In this document: positions 49,171-58,306 of the stretch, piece by piece
Numbering within the stretch: position 1 is the stretch's first letter
Layout: each line of letters starts with the position of its first letter
From: an uncultured Hyphomonadaceae bacterium
GTDB taxonomy: Bacteria; Pseudomonadota; Alphaproteobacteria; Caulobacterales; Hyphomonadaceae
DNA length: 64,000 bases
Direction of reading: 5' to 3'
NCBI GenBank assembly: GCA_913057945.1
Contig: CAJXOF010000012.1
Location: 1 to 64,000, forward strand
The notes under the pieces: model-generated
Seen by the model: only the letters and a program-made list of their open reading frames with translations
Databases searched by the model: none
Told to the model about the DNA's origin: nothing
Made by a program: the position numbers and the translations under genes

Positions 49171-50097
49171 ATGATGTTCCGGAAATTCTTGCTGGCCCTG
49201 ATGGCTCCCCTGTTTGCAGCCCTTGCCGTTGCCCAGACCTCTGAGATGACCCGTGTGCCCGCTCAAATCGATGCGGGGGCGATCCCGCTATACGACGGGC
49301 AGGCGCCCGGATCGGACGGCAGCGACATCAAGGAAATCTGGACCAATGCGGGGACAGAAAGATGGGTGCGGAACGTGACGCAGCCCACGCTGCTGCCCGT
49401 CCTGCCAGATGAAGGGACGGCCACCGGGGCGGCGGTCATCGTCATTCCGGGCGGGGGCTTCCAGTTCGTGTCCATCGACAATGAGGGGTATCCGATTGCG
49501 GAATGGCTGGCCGGGCAGGGCGTTGCGGCCTTTGTCCTGAAGTACCGCGTGATGGAAACGCCGGCGCCGGAAGATGATTTCTCCGTCCACATGCAACGCA
49601 TGTTCTCGCCAACCCCGGAAACCGAGCCAATTGATGTGAGCACGGGGATTCCCCTTGCTGTGGCAGATGCACAGGCCGCATTGAAAATTGTCGAAGCCCG
49701 CAGCGCGGAGTGGGGGATCGACACAGGCCGGATCGGCCTTCTGGGCTTCTCCGCCGGCGCGATCACAAGCCTTGGCGTCGTGCTGGATGACAGCGATGCA
49801 CCGCATCCGGATTTCATCGGCTACATCTATGGCCCGATGACAGCCGTGGACGTTCCAGCCGATGCCCCGCCCATGTTTGCGGCCCTCGCAGCCAATGACT
49901 CGCTTTTCGGGGGGCAGGGGTTCGGTCTGGTCGAATCCTGGATGGGGGCAGGCGGCTCGGCCGAATTGCATGTCTATGAAAGTGGTGGCCACGGCTTTGG
50001 ATCGTACAAGCGCGGCGTCACGGCCGATGGCTGGTTCGATCAGTTCATGCGCTGGATGAATGCGCAGGGCCTGCTGGAAACCGCCGAACCGGAATGA
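49171..50097 (+). CDS. Secreted alpha/beta hydrolase (esterase-like)
   Basis: 308 residues from ATG 49171, with GAGGTGAG just upstream; ATG 49174 is also possible. Signal peptide KFLLALMAPLFAALAVA. Oxyanion region VIVIPGGGFQF, nucleophile elbow GLLGFSAGA and a late GGHGFGSYKRG with the catalytic His. It resembles periplasmic esterase/lipase proteins of the COG0657 type, some of which deacetylate sugars. Substrate unknown. Confidence 0.8.
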   Translation: MMFRKFLLALMAPLFAALAVAQTSEMTRVPAQIDAGAIPLYDGQAPGSDGSDIKEIWTNAGTERWVRNVTQPTLLPVLPDEGTATGAAVIVIPGGGFQFVSIDNEGYPIAEWLAGQGVAAFVLKYRVMETPAPEDDFSVHMQRMFSPTPETEPIDVSTGIPLAVADAQAALKIVEARSAEWGIDTGRIGLLGFSAGAITSLGVVLDDSDAPHPDFIGYIYGPMTAVDVPADAPPMFAALAANDSLFGGQGFGLVESWMGAGGSAELHVYESGGHGFGSYKRGVTADGWFDQFMRWMNAQGLLETAEPE

Positions 50098-50127
50098 TGG
50101 GCCGGGCGCATGTGCGCCCTGACGGGA

Positions 50128-50805
50128 TCAGTCGACGATTTCGGGGCTGAGCACGCGCACTTTCGACAGGCGGATGGCTTCGCGCACACGGCCGCGCAGG
50201 ACCAGCGTGTCGATATTCTCCGGATCGGCAGCCATCGCGGCGTCGATGTCGGCCATCGCGAGGCTCAGCTGGTCGAGATTGAGGTGCGCCTCGGCGCGCA
50301 GCTGGCGGGCTATCGCCATGCTCGGCGCGAGGGTGAGGGCGCGGTCGAGATCTTTCTTGGCTTCGCTCCAATTGCCCAGCATCAGGTTTGCACTGGCGCG
50401 GTCGACCAGCAGGTCCGGCACGCCCGGTTTCAATTTCAGGGCATTGGTGAAAGTCACAATGGCCGCTTCCGGCGCGCCAGCCTGTAGCCAGGCATTGCCG
50501 GATTGTGTGAGATATTCCGCGCGTTGCTCCATCGAGCCGCCATCGACCGAGTTGGCCAGCTGTTCCAGCCGGGCCGCGCCTTCATCGGGGCGCCCGAGCG
50601 CGATCAGGGCGAGCGCTGTACACTGGCGGGCATTGGGGCGGTTGCCCTGGTAGATCCAGGCGAGGCCATCTTCATAGGCTTCCTCGGCATCCACTTCGAT
50701 CTTGGCGACGCAGGCTTCCAGCCGGTCGGCTTCCCCGGCTTCAATCGTTGCGCCAACAGACTGCGACATGGCCAGGGAGGCGATAGCCAGGGCAAGGATG
50801 GACAT
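50128..50805 (-). CDS. Secreted tetratricopeptide-repeat protein
   Basis: 225 residues. N-terminal signal-like stretch SILALAIASLAMSQSVGA. TPR units follow (EYLTQSGNAWLQAGAPEAAI, then ALKLKPGVPDLLVDRASANL and DLDRALTLAPSMAIARQLRA). Probably a periplasmic scaffold; no partner can be named. Convergent with the hydrolase gene, with a perfect hairpin GGGCGCA/TGCGCCC at 50104-50119 between the two. Confidence 0.7.
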   Translation of the reverse strand: MSILALAIASLAMSQSVGATIEAGEADRLEACVAKIEVDAEEAYEDGLAWIYQGNRPNARQCTALALIALGRPDEGAARLEQLANSVDGGSMEQRAEYLTQSGNAWLQAGAPEAAIVTFTNALKLKPGVPDLLVDRASANLMLGNWSEAKKDLDRALTLAPSMAIARQLRAEAHLNLDQLSLAMADIDAAMAADPENIDTLVLRGRVREAIRLSKVRVLSPEIVD

Positions 50806-50866
50806 GGATCAAGCGCTCCGGAAACTGTAGTACGGGTCTTAGACCCGACAGGAGCGGCCAGCGCAA

Positions 50867-51724
50867 ATGACAGATACGACATCTCTGCTTTTTGTTTTCG
50901 GGCTTGGTTACAGCGCCTTGCGCTTGGCCAGACGCTTGAAAGCTATCGGATTCCAGGTTTCTGGAACCGTGCGGAGCGAGGAGAAGGCCGCGCGCTTGCG
51001 CGCGGAAGGCATCGCGGCGCAGGCCTGGTCCGGGGAGGGGCTGCCGGACATTCCGGTGGGCGCGCACTGGCTGGTCACATTGCCGCCGGATGAGGGCGGA
51101 TGTCCTGCGGCGCGGGTGGCGACGTATTCCGAGCCCGGCGCGGCCAGCGTGACTTACCTCTCGACCACAGGCGTCTATGGAGACCTTGGCGGCGGATGGG
51201 CCATGGAATGGAGTCCGGTCCATCCGGGATCAGACCGGGCGAGGGCGCGCGTGCTGGCAGAGCAGCAATGGATGGACGCCACCGATGGGGCGGCGCGCAT
51301 CGTGCGCCTGCCGGGTATCTATGGTCCGGGCCGCTCGCCCTTCCAGAAACTGAGAGAGGGAAGGGCCCATCGCGCGGTCAAGCCGGGGCAGGTCTTTTCC
51401 CGTGTGCATGTAGACGACATTGCCAGCGGATTGGAGGCGCTGGTGCAGCGGCCGCATCTGCATGGAATTTTCCATCTGTGTGATGACGAGCCTGCGCCGC
51501 CAGAGGATGTGACGGCGTTCGCGGCGAACCTTCTCGGCATTGCGCCGCCGCCGGAAGTCCCGTTCGACGAGGCCGGCCTCAGCCCGATGGCTCGCAGTTT
51601 CTATGCCGAATGCAAACGTGTCTCCAATGCGCGCGCGAAAGCGGCGCTCGGCTGGCGGCCAGTGTACCCGACCTATCGTGTGGGGCTACCTGCAGTATTC
51701 GCTGCAGAGTGCGGATCAGATTAA
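50867..51724 (+). CDS. NAD-dependent epimerase/dehydratase-like (SDR) protein
   Basis: 285 residues. N-terminal nucleotide loop FVFGLGYSALRLARRLKAIG, YLSTTGVYGDLGGG with the strand before the active site, and RLPGIYGPGRSPF. It resembles YeeZ-type extended SDR proteins, which are often annotated without known substrate. Its TATC-free SD region is weak. Divergent from the TPR gene, so both share the 61-bp space. Confidence 0.75.
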   Translation: MTDTTSLLFVFGLGYSALRLARRLKAIGFQVSGTVRSEEKAARLRAEGIAAQAWSGEGLPDIPVGAHWLVTLPPDEGGCPAARVATYSEPGAASVTYLSTTGVYGDLGGGWAMEWSPVHPGSDRARARVLAEQQWMDATDGAARIVRLPGIYGPGRSPFQKLREGRAHRAVKPGQVFSRVHVDDIASGLEALVQRPHLHGIFHLCDDEPAPPEDVTAFAANLLGIAPPPEVPFDEAGLSPMARSFYAECKRVSNARAKAALGWRPVYPTYRVGLPAVFAAECGSD

Positions 51725-51831
51725 AAATTTTTGGGTCTTTCCCTCCACTTCCGCGGGATTGTGGTAAACTCCCTTCCAGGGTGCGGCCGTGACGAATGTT
51801 CGTCAGCTTCTGGCCACAAGAGGGACGAAAA

Positions 51832-53559
51832 ATGACTTCACGACATTTGCTGCTCGCGGCAAGCCTGGTTGCGTTATCCGGCTGCGCGTATACTGACAAG
51901 TTTGGAAGCTCGGAGGAGCCGGTCGCGGCGGAAGCCGCCCCTGCGGCTGACACCGAGATGAGTTTGGCCGAGATCACCGAGAAAGCCGGCGCGCCATTGT
52001 TCGACGGCATGGGGGATTTTCATCGCCCCATCACCACGTCGAATCCGTATGCACAGAAATATTTTGACCAGGGCATGGTGCTGGCCTTTGGCTTCAACCA
52101 TGCCGAAAGCATTCGCTCTTTCCGGGCGGCCCAGGCGCTCGACCCGTCCTGCGCCATGTGTTTCTGGGGCGAGGCGATGGCGACCGGTCCCAACATCAAT
52201 GTGACCAGTAAGGGCAGGGCCGTGATGTCGGACGCCGACCGGCAGGCGGCCTTTGCGGCGATCACACGGGCGCAGGCGCTGGCAGGAACGGCCACGCCGG
52301 AAGAACAGGCGCTGATTACGGCGATGGCGGCGCGCTACAATGGCGATCCGTCCACCTCGCGTGAGCCGCTGGACATCGCCTATGCCGAAGCGTTGGGCGA
52401 ATATGTCCAGGCGAATCCGGGCGATGACGATGTCGCCGCGATGTATGCCGAAGCCTGGATGAACACGATGCCGTGGGATTACTGGTCGGCCGATGGCGCG
52501 CCGAAGCCGGACACGGTGAAGGTGATTGAGTCTCTGGAAGGCATTATTGACCGCTCGCCGGAGCACCCGCTCGCCCTGCACCTCTACATCCATGCGGTGG
52601 AGGCGTCGCAAAATCCGGGACGGGCGGAGGATGAGGCCGACCGCCTCGCCAATCTGGTCCCCGGATCGGGCCATCTCGTGCACATGCCGGCGCACATATA
52701 TTGGCGCGTCGGACGCTATGATGATGCGGCCAAGGCGAACATCACGGCGGCTTCCGTGGATGAGGACTATATTGCGCAGTGCAATGCGCAGGGTTTCTAT
52801 CCGGCACTTTATTATCCGCACAATATCCACTTCCTCTGGGCGGCTGCCAGCATGTCAGGCCAGCAGGACATGGCGATCGAGGCCGGTCAGAAAGTGGCCG
52901 ACAATGTGCACATGGAGCAGATCGAGCAATTCCCGACGGTGGAATTCTTCAAGACGATCCCGCTCCTGTCGCTGGTACAGTTCGGGCAGTGGGAGGATAT
53001 CCTCGCTGCAGAGCAGCCGCCGGAGTCGCTCGATTACTCCAATGCCATCTGGCATTATGCGCGGGGCGTTGCTGCAGCCCGCACCGGCGCTACGGACATG
53101 GCCATCCAGGAACGCGGCGGCCTTGCCGCGCTGAAGGACAGTGTCCAGATCAGTTTCCTCGATACGTCAGACTATCCGGCCAGTGTGCTGCTCGGCATTG
53201 CCGATGCGCTCCTGCAGGGGGAAATCGCGATGGCGGAGGGGAACCCCGAGCAGGCGATCCCGCATTTCGCGGCGGCCGTCGCGGCGCAGGATTCGCTGCC
53301 CTATATGGAGCCGCCCTTCTGGTACTATCCGACGCGGCAATCCCTGGGGGAGGCGTATGTCGCTGCGGGTGAGTTCGCAGAGGCCGAAGCTGTCTATAAG
53401 AAAGACCTCGAAGACTATCCCCGCAATGGCTGGTCGATGTCCGGCCTGGTCAAGGCGCTGGAAAGTCAGGACAAGCCTGAAGAGGCCGCCGCGGTTCAGG
53501 AAAAGTTCGACATTGTCTGGCGCCATTCGGGCGTTGAATTGGACGGCTCCCGGCTCTGA
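51832..53559 (+). CDS. Large TPR lipoprotein
   Basis: 575 residues from ATG 51832 (GAGGGACGAAAA upstream; open frame extends to 51796). Lipobox LVALSGCAY. The conserved start FHRPITTSNPYAQKYFDQGM and SFRAAQALDPSCAMCFWGEA (two Cys in CAMC) belong to a family of long TPR proteins common in Proteobacteria and Bacteroidetes. A middle region with ALHLYIHAVEASQNP and HMPAHIYWRVGRY is also typical. Function is not known; probably envelope-associated. Confidence 0.82.
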   Translation: MTSRHLLLAASLVALSGCAYTDKFGSSEEPVAAEAAPAADTEMSLAEITEKAGAPLFDGMGDFHRPITTSNPYAQKYFDQGMVLAFGFNHAESIRSFRAAQALDPSCAMCFWGEAMATGPNINVTSKGRAVMSDADRQAAFAAITRAQALAGTATPEEQALITAMAARYNGDPSTSREPLDIAYAEALGEYVQANPGDDDVAAMYAEAWMNTMPWDYWSADGAPKPDTVKVIESLEGIIDRSPEHPLALHLYIHAVEASQNPGRAEDEADRLANLVPGSGHLVHMPAHIYWRVGRYDDAAKANITAASVDEDYIAQCNAQGFYPALYYPHNIHFLWAAASMSGQQDMAIEAGQKVADNVHMEQIEQFPTVEFFKTIPLLSLVQFGQWEDILAAEQPPESLDYSNAIWHYARGVAAARTGATDMAIQERGGLAALKDSVQISFLDTSDYPASVLLGIADALLQGEIAMAEGNPEQAIPHFAAAVAAQDSLPYMEPPFWYYPTRQSLGEAYVAAGEFAEAEAVYKKDLEDYPRNGWSMSGLVKALESQDKPEEAAAVQEKFDIVWRHSGVELDGSRL

Positions 53560-53572
53560 GCATATTGCCCAT

Positions 53573-53600
53573 AAAAAAGCCCCCTCCGGGCGGAGGGGGC
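53573..53600 (-). terminator. Rho-independent terminator of the PfpI-family gene
   Basis: 9-bp stem GCCCCCTCC/GGAGGGGGC with a 4-nt loop. On the minus strand it is followed by six U. Lies between convergent genes and serves the leftward one. Confidence 0.85.
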
Positions 53601-53625
53601 AGGTGCAAGGGATCTTTTCTCGCGA

Positions 53626-54204
53626 TTATGCGGTGACGGAGTCGCTCTGGCGCTCATGCTTGCCTTCGCAGATTTCCTCAACGATCTTGGCATTGAAGTC
53701 GCCAAGGTCATCCGGGGAGCGCGAGGTCACGAGGCCGCCATCTACGACGACGGACTGGTCTTTCACGATGCCGCCGGCATTTTTGAGATCCTGCTGGATC
53801 GCCTTGAAGCCGGTCACTTCGCGGCCGTTCACAAGGTTTGCCGAAATCAGGACCTGCGGTCCGTGGCAAATCGAGAAAACGGGTTTCTTCTGGGCGAAGA
53901 AGTCCGAGACAAAGGATTTGGCCTTCTCATTGGTACGCAGGGCATCCGGGCTGAACAGGCCGCCGGGAATCAGCAGCGCGTCGAAATCCTCTGCCTTGGC
54001 CTCGTCGAGGGAGAGGTCGACCTGGTATTTGTCGCCATGCTCGCGGTGCTGGTTGGCGTGAATGAAGCCTTTCTCTGTAGAAACGATCTTCGTTTCGCCG
54101 CCGGCTGCCTCGATGGCTTCCTTCGGGCTGGTGAGTTCGACTTCCTCGAACCCGTCAGCGGCGAGGATTGCCATTTTCCGGCCTTGTGCGCGTTGGTTTG
54201 ACAT
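53626..54204 (-). CDS. DJ-1/PfpI family protein
   Basis: 192 residues. MAILAADGFEEVEL at the start, the catalytic Glu region and the nucleophile elbow FSICHGPQVLISA (Cys followed by His) are typical of the PfpI/YhbO group, which act as glyoxalases or deglycases against methylglyoxal damage; older annotations call them proteases. Cytoplasmic. Followed by its own terminator, monocistronic. Confidence 0.9.
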   Translation of the reverse strand: MSNQRAQGRKMAILAADGFEEVELTSPKEAIEAAGGETKIVSTEKGFIHANQHREHGDKYQVDLSLDEAKAEDFDALLIPGGLFSPDALRTNEKAKSFVSDFFAQKKPVFSICHGPQVLISANLVNGREVTGFKAIQQDLKNAGGIVKDQSVVVDGGLVTSRSPDDLGDFNAKIVEEICEGKHERQSDSVTA

Positions 54205-54339
54205 AGAATATGTCTCCTTGATCTGGTGTGGTCACCGCGCTGCGACCTTTGGTGGGGGAGCGCGGGCGGACGGAACATCCCGTCCTGCACAAGATCAATG
54301 AATGGCCGGGGCCATCGTTCCGATTAACTCGCGGAAAGG

Positions 54340-55098
54340 TCAGGCCTTGGCGGCGATGGAAATGTCGGCGCAGGTCGCTTTCAGCCGGGCAATGTCCTGC
54401 GCGCGGGAAAGACGGTGATCGCCATCCTTGATCAGGGTAAAGACGAGATCATCACTGGTGAGGGTTTCGACGAGCCGTTCGGCATGTTTCCAGGGCACAT
54501 CGGCGTCCTGCATGCCCTGAAGGATGCGGACGGGGATGTCGAGATGGATCGGCGCGTCGAGGATTTGCCAGTTGCGGCCATCCTCGATCAGGGCGCGGGT
54601 AATCGTGTAGGGTTCGTCATAGTCGGACGGGCGCAGGGTGAAGCCCTGGTCCATGATCTCGGCCTGTGCCTCGGCGGAGAATTCCGGCCACATCAGTTTT
54701 TCCGTGAAATCCGGCGCGGGGGCGATCAGGACAAGACCCGCCACGCGGGCAGGGCGGGCAAGGGCGGCGAGCAGGGCCGTCCAGCCGCCCATGCTGGACC
54801 CGACCAGCACGATCGGCCCGGTGCTGTGCGCGTCGATGGCAGCGAGGGCATCCGCGCGCCAGGCCGAGATCGTGCCATCTTCAAAGGCGCCCTCCGAGAG
54901 CCCGTGTCCGGAATAGTCGAAAGCGAGGAAGCCGTGCCCGGCCTCGGTGGCCCAAGCTTCGAGTTCGGTCACCTTGGTGCCGCTCATGTCGGATTTGAAC
55001 CCCGACAGCCAGACATAGGTGAAGGGCGAACGGGTCGGGGCCGAGGCGCGATAAGCGAGGCGGCGACCTTCGGGAGAGGTGAAATAGGTCGTTGTCAT
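54340..55098 (-). CDS. Alpha/beta hydrolase (ABHD10-like)
   Basis: 252 residues. VWLSGFKSDMSGTKVTELEA, FDYSGHGLSEG, nucleophile elbow LVGSSMGGW, acid in GMQDADVPWKHA and catalytic His in KDGDHRLSR. The order fits a serine hydrolase of the ABHD10 type (thioesterase/esterase). Cytoplasmic, no signal peptide. Divergent from the glycosyltransferase operon. Confidence 0.85.
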   Translation of the reverse strand: MTTTYFTSPEGRRLAYRASAPTRSPFTYVWLSGFKSDMSGTKVTELEAWATEAGHGFLAFDYSGHGLSEGAFEDGTISAWRADALAAIDAHSTGPIVLVGSSMGGWTALLAALARPARVAGLVLIAPAPDFTEKLMWPEFSAEAQAEIMDQGFTLRPSDYDEPYTITRALIEDGRNWQILDAPIHLDIPVRILQGMQDADVPWKHAERLVETLTSDDLVFTLIKDGDHRLSRAQDIARLKATCADISIAAKA

Positions 55099-55153
55099 TC
55101 CTCTCCCGTTCCGTCATCTGTCTCGCCTGTCAAGCGAGTGGAGGGATCACGAC

Positions 55154-56314
55154 TTGCCCGATTTTCCGGATCTGACTGGCAAGACCATTCTCCAGGTGGC
55201 CCCTGAACTGTCGGCCGGCGGGGTCGAGCGGACCGTGCTGGAAGTCACCGAAGCCATCGTCAAGGCCGGCGGCCGTGCACTGCTGGCCAGCCGTGGCGGA
55301 CGCCAGGAAGCGGCCTTCGAAGCCCTGGGCGGTGAATTGTTCCGGATGGATGCCAAATCCAAGAATCCGATCACGCTGAAACTGAATGAAGGCAAACTGA
55401 AACGTCTGATCGCGCGCGAGGGGGTGGATCTTGTCCATGCCCGGTCGCGCGCGCCTGCCTGGAGCGCCTATTGGGCCGCAAAAGCGATGGGCGTGCCGTT
55501 TGTGACGACCTATCACGGCGCCTATTCCGGCAAGACCAAGCTGAAAAAACGCTACAATTCGGTCATGGCGAAGGGCGATCTCGTGATCGCAAATTCGCAA
55601 TGGATCGCCGAGCATGTGAAGACCGAACATGGCGTCCCGTTCGAGCGGGTGGTGACCATTCCGCGCGGCGTAGACCTTGAGGCGTTCGATCCGGCGGCTG
55701 TGCCGTTGGCGCGCGTGAAGGCGGTCCGGGAAGCGCTCGGCCTTGCGGACGATCCCCGCCAGATATTGTTCCTGCCGGGTCGCCTGACCGAGTGGAAGGG
55801 GCAATTGATCGCCATTGAGGCGCTGGCCATGCTGGCGCCGGATGAGCGCGACAAGCTGGTGCTCGTGCTGGCGGGCGACGCCCAGGGCCGCAATACCTAT
55901 GTCGCGCGACTGGAGCAGACCGTGGTGAAGCACGAACTGGACCGGGGCGTGATCATGTCCGATCACATCACCGACATGCCGGCGGCCTATCTGGCGAGCG
56001 ACATCGTGCTGGCGCCATCTGTGCGGCCGGAAGCCTTCGGACGTGTGGCGGCCGAAGCCTCGGCGATGGCGCGTCCGGTGATTGTCACCGATCATGGGGG
56101 CGGGCGTGAAACCGTGATCGAGGGCGAGACCGGCGCGCGGGTCGAGCCAGGCAATGCCCAGGCGCTCGCCGGGGCAATCCGGGCCCTGTTGTCCGTCGGT
56201 CCCCTGGCGCGGGACGGCATGGGCCGGGCGGGCCAGGCACATGTTCGACAGCATTTCTCCAAGCAGGGGCTTCAGGCGGCGACACTCGGAGTCTATAAGA
56301 CCTTGCTGGAGTAG
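55154..56314 (+). CDS. GT4-family glycosyltransferase
   Basis: 386 residues from TTG 55154; GGAGGGA 8 nt upstream supports it and the next ATG would remove the conserved LQVAPELSAGGVERTVLE. GT-B fold: acceptor domain ~1-180 and donor domain with FLPGRLTEWKGQLIAIEAL and PEAFGRVAAEASAMARPVI (the E-x7-E motif). It likely adds a sugar in LPS or capsule synthesis, consistent with the GT9 gene 17 bp behind it. Confidence 0.88.
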   Translation: MPDFPDLTGKTILQVAPELSAGGVERTVLEVTEAIVKAGGRALLASRGGRQEAAFEALGGELFRMDAKSKNPITLKLNEGKLKRLIAREGVDLVHARSRAPAWSAYWAAKAMGVPFVTTYHGAYSGKTKLKKRYNSVMAKGDLVIANSQWIAEHVKTEHGVPFERVVTIPRGVDLEAFDPAAVPLARVKAVREALGLADDPRQILFLPGRLTEWKGQLIAIEALAMLAPDERDKLVLVLAGDAQGRNTYVARLEQTVVKHELDRGVIMSDHITDMPAAYLASDIVLAPSVRPEAFGRVAAEASAMARPVIVTDHGGGRETVIEGETGARVEPGNAQALAGAIRALLSVGPLARDGMGRAGQAHVRQHFSKQGLQAATLGVYKTLLE

Positions 56315-56331
56315 GGGAAATCGAGGGTCGT

Positions 56332-57366
56332 ATGGCAAAACCGGTGAAACCGGCAAGTCCCGTCAATCCGGGCGCAAAAGCCCTGAATGTGCTGGTCATC
56401 AAGCTCAGCGCGCTGGGCGATTTTGTGCTGGCATTGGGCGCGATGAAGGCCGTGCGGGAAATGCACCCGAAGGCACGCATTACACTGCTGACGACGCCCT
56501 TCTTCAAGGAATTCGCCGAATTGTGCCCCTATGTGGACGCGGTGGAGACTGATGGCCGGCCGGACGGCATGAAGGCGACGGCGGCGCTGATTACCCGTAT
56601 CCGCAAGGCAAAATACGACATCATCTATGATTTCCAGACCAGCGGCCGGACGAAGAACTACTTCACCGCGCTCAGCAAGACCGGCAAGGCGCCGCTCTGG
56701 TCCGGACATCACGAGAGGGCGGCCTTCTTCCATGACAATGGCGAGCGGGGGACGATGCATTCCATTGACCGTCTGGCCGAGCAGCTGGAAGTGGCAGGCG
56801 TGGCGCCGGGCGGGCGCTGGCTTGGCAATACAGCGCCGAAGCCGGACCTGTCATGGGTGCGCCCGAAATTGCGTGACGCCCCGCGCCTGCAACCAGCCTA
56901 TTTCAGCATTGAAGAGCCTTACATGCTGTTGATACCGGGGGCCTCCGCTCACCGGGAAGCCAAGCGCTGGCCTGTTGAAAACTATGCTGAACTCGCAAAG
57001 CGCGTGGCCGATGCGGGCGTGACGCCTGTCATCATTGGCGGCAAGGCGGAAGGCCCGCTGGCGCATGAGATCGTGCGCAAGGAGCCGCGCACCAAGAGCC
57101 TGACCACACGCACGGATCTGTTCCAGATCGTGGGCCTGGCCGAGAAAGCCCTGTTCGTGGTCGGAAACGATACCGGCCCGATGCATATGGCGGCCATTGC
57201 CGGTGCGCCGGGGGTGGCTCTTTTTGCCCTGACAGAGAGCAATCCGGACCATGCCGCCCCGCGCGGTGACAAAACCATCATCATCAATTCCGCGCCCACG
57301 CTGGCCGAACTCAGCGTCGATGATGTCTGGCAATCTGTCCGGGCGCTGGGTGTGCTGCCATCTTGA
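56332..57366 (+). CDS. GT9-family glycosyltransferase (heptosyltransferase-like)
   Basis: 344 residues. LNVLVIKLSALGDFVLALGAM at the N-terminus, PGASAHREAKRWPVENYAEL and NDTGPMHMAAIAGAPGVALF are the ADP-heptose:LPS heptosyltransferase hallmarks. It would work on LPS core at the inner membrane face. Forms an operon with the GT4 gene upstream. A hairpin with 8-bp arms GACGGGCA/TGCCCGTC (57365-57395) starts at its stop codon. Confidence 0.88.
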   Translation: MAKPVKPASPVNPGAKALNVLVIKLSALGDFVLALGAMKAVREMHPKARITLLTTPFFKEFAELCPYVDAVETDGRPDGMKATAALITRIRKAKYDIIYDFQTSGRTKNYFTALSKTGKAPLWSGHHERAAFFHDNGERGTMHSIDRLAEQLEVAGVAPGGRWLGNTAPKPDLSWVRPKLRDAPRLQPAYFSIEEPYMLLIPGASAHREAKRWPVENYAELAKRVADAGVTPVIIGGKAEGPLAHEIVRKEPRTKSLTTRTDLFQIVGLAEKALFVVGNDTGPMHMAAIAGAPGVALFALTESNPDHAAPRGDKTIIINSAPTLAELSVDDVWQSVRALGVLPS

Positions 57367-57463
57367 CGGGCACGCGGAAGTGTAGAATGCCCGTCCGCCT
57401 TGAAGATGCCTGCATTAATGGGCATATTGAGGCTTACCGAAATAGCGAAAAAGGAGATTCGCC

Positions 57464-58003
57464 ATAGCTCGCAGACCAGACACCGGTGGACCACAGAAAT
57501 CCGCTGGCCCACGTATCAATGATGACATCCGCGCCGCCAAGGTTCTCTTGATTGATGAGAACGGCGAAAAGCAGGGCATTATGCCCCTGATGGCCGCAAT
57601 GGATGCAGCCCGTGAAGCGGGCATGGACCTGGTTGAAGTATCACCGAACCAGGAAGTCCCCGTCGTCAAGATTCTCGACTATGGCAAGCTCCGGTTCGAA
57701 GAACGCAAGAAGAAGGCGGCTGCGAAGAAGAAGCAGAAGTCTTCCGAGCTCAAAGAAATCAAGATGCGCCCGAACATCGACACGCATGATTATGGCGTGA
57801 AGGCTAAGGCGATGGCGCGTTTCTTCGAGGCGGGCGACAAGGTGAAGGTCACCCTGCGCTTCCGTGGCCGCGAAATGGCGCACCAGCATCTCGGCATGGA
57901 ATTGCTGAAGCGCGTGCGCGATGATTTCGACGAGACGGCAAAGGTCGAACTCGAGCCGAAACTCGAAGGCCGCCAGATGACGATGGTGCTCGCACCGCGC
58001 TGA
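57464..58003 (+). CDS. infC: Translation initiation factor IF-3, AUA start
   Basis: 179 residues. The conserved N-terminus ([19 protein letters not shown]) begins upstream of the first ATG-like codon, and the only fitting start is ATA 57464, 7 nt after AAGGAG. infC in many bacteria uses AUU, AUC or AUA because IF-3 discriminates against such starts and so limits its own synthesis. The two IF3 domains (to ~85 and from ~95) are complete, with a Lys-rich linker [11 protein letters not shown]. It has its own terminator and is separated from rpmI-rplT. Confidence 0.95.
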   Translation: MARRPDTGGPQKSAGPRINDDIRAAKVLLIDENGEKQGIMPLMAAMDAAREAGMDLVEVSPNQEVPVVKILDYGKLRFEERKKKAAAKKKQKSSELKEIKMRPNIDTHDYGVKAKAMARFFEAGDKVKVTLRFRGREMAHQHLGMELLKRVRDDFDETAKVELEPKLEGRQMTMVLAPR

Positions 58004-58033
58004 TTCAGCCACCAGCTGATCCAGCACGATAAG

Positions 58034-58063
58034 CCGGACGGGCCACAAGCCCTCCGGTTTTTT
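58034..58063 (+). terminator. Rho-independent terminator after infC
   Basis: Stem CCGGA(C)GGGC/GCCCTCCGG with one bulged C and loop CACAA, followed by six T. Located 31 bp after the infC stop. Confidence 0.85.
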
Positions 58064-58079
58064 CGTATGTGGCATGCGG

Positions 58080-58300
58080 AGAGACAAGACCGCAGGTAAA
58101 GCTCATCGAGGAGGAGAGCAGGTTGCGACCCTGTCTCTACCGCCTGCCGGGACGTGTCAGGTCCCCATCCCGGCAAGGTTACTCACCGGGACGACCTGTA
58201 CAGAATGCCTCCTGTGAGGCCCTGTCGGATTCAGGGCGTCCTACCTGTAGCAGGCAGGGGAAACGGGCCGGGGAGAGCGGTGTCGGTGCTCCCGGCCGGT
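58080..58300. ncRNA. Hairpin-rich interval, candidate structured RNA
   Basis: Within ~220 bp lie AGAGACA/TGTCTCT (58080-58086 with 58132-58138), a perfect 8-bp TGCCGGGA/TCCCGGCA (58145-58152 with 58168-58175), GCCCTG/CAGGGC near 58222-58239, and a long GGCCGGGGAG/CTCCCGGCC (58266-58275 with 58289-58297). No long open frame has family features. It could be an independent small RNA or the 3' untranslated region of the convergent S10 peptidase gene. I recognise no known RNA family, so strand and ends are uncertain. Confidence 0.3.
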
Positions 58301-58306
58301 GAGGCC

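Noticed and set aside
58080..58300. Cobalamin, TPP or other known riboswitch
   Set aside because: None of the consensus core motifs is visible, and no gene starts directly downstream on the plus strand.
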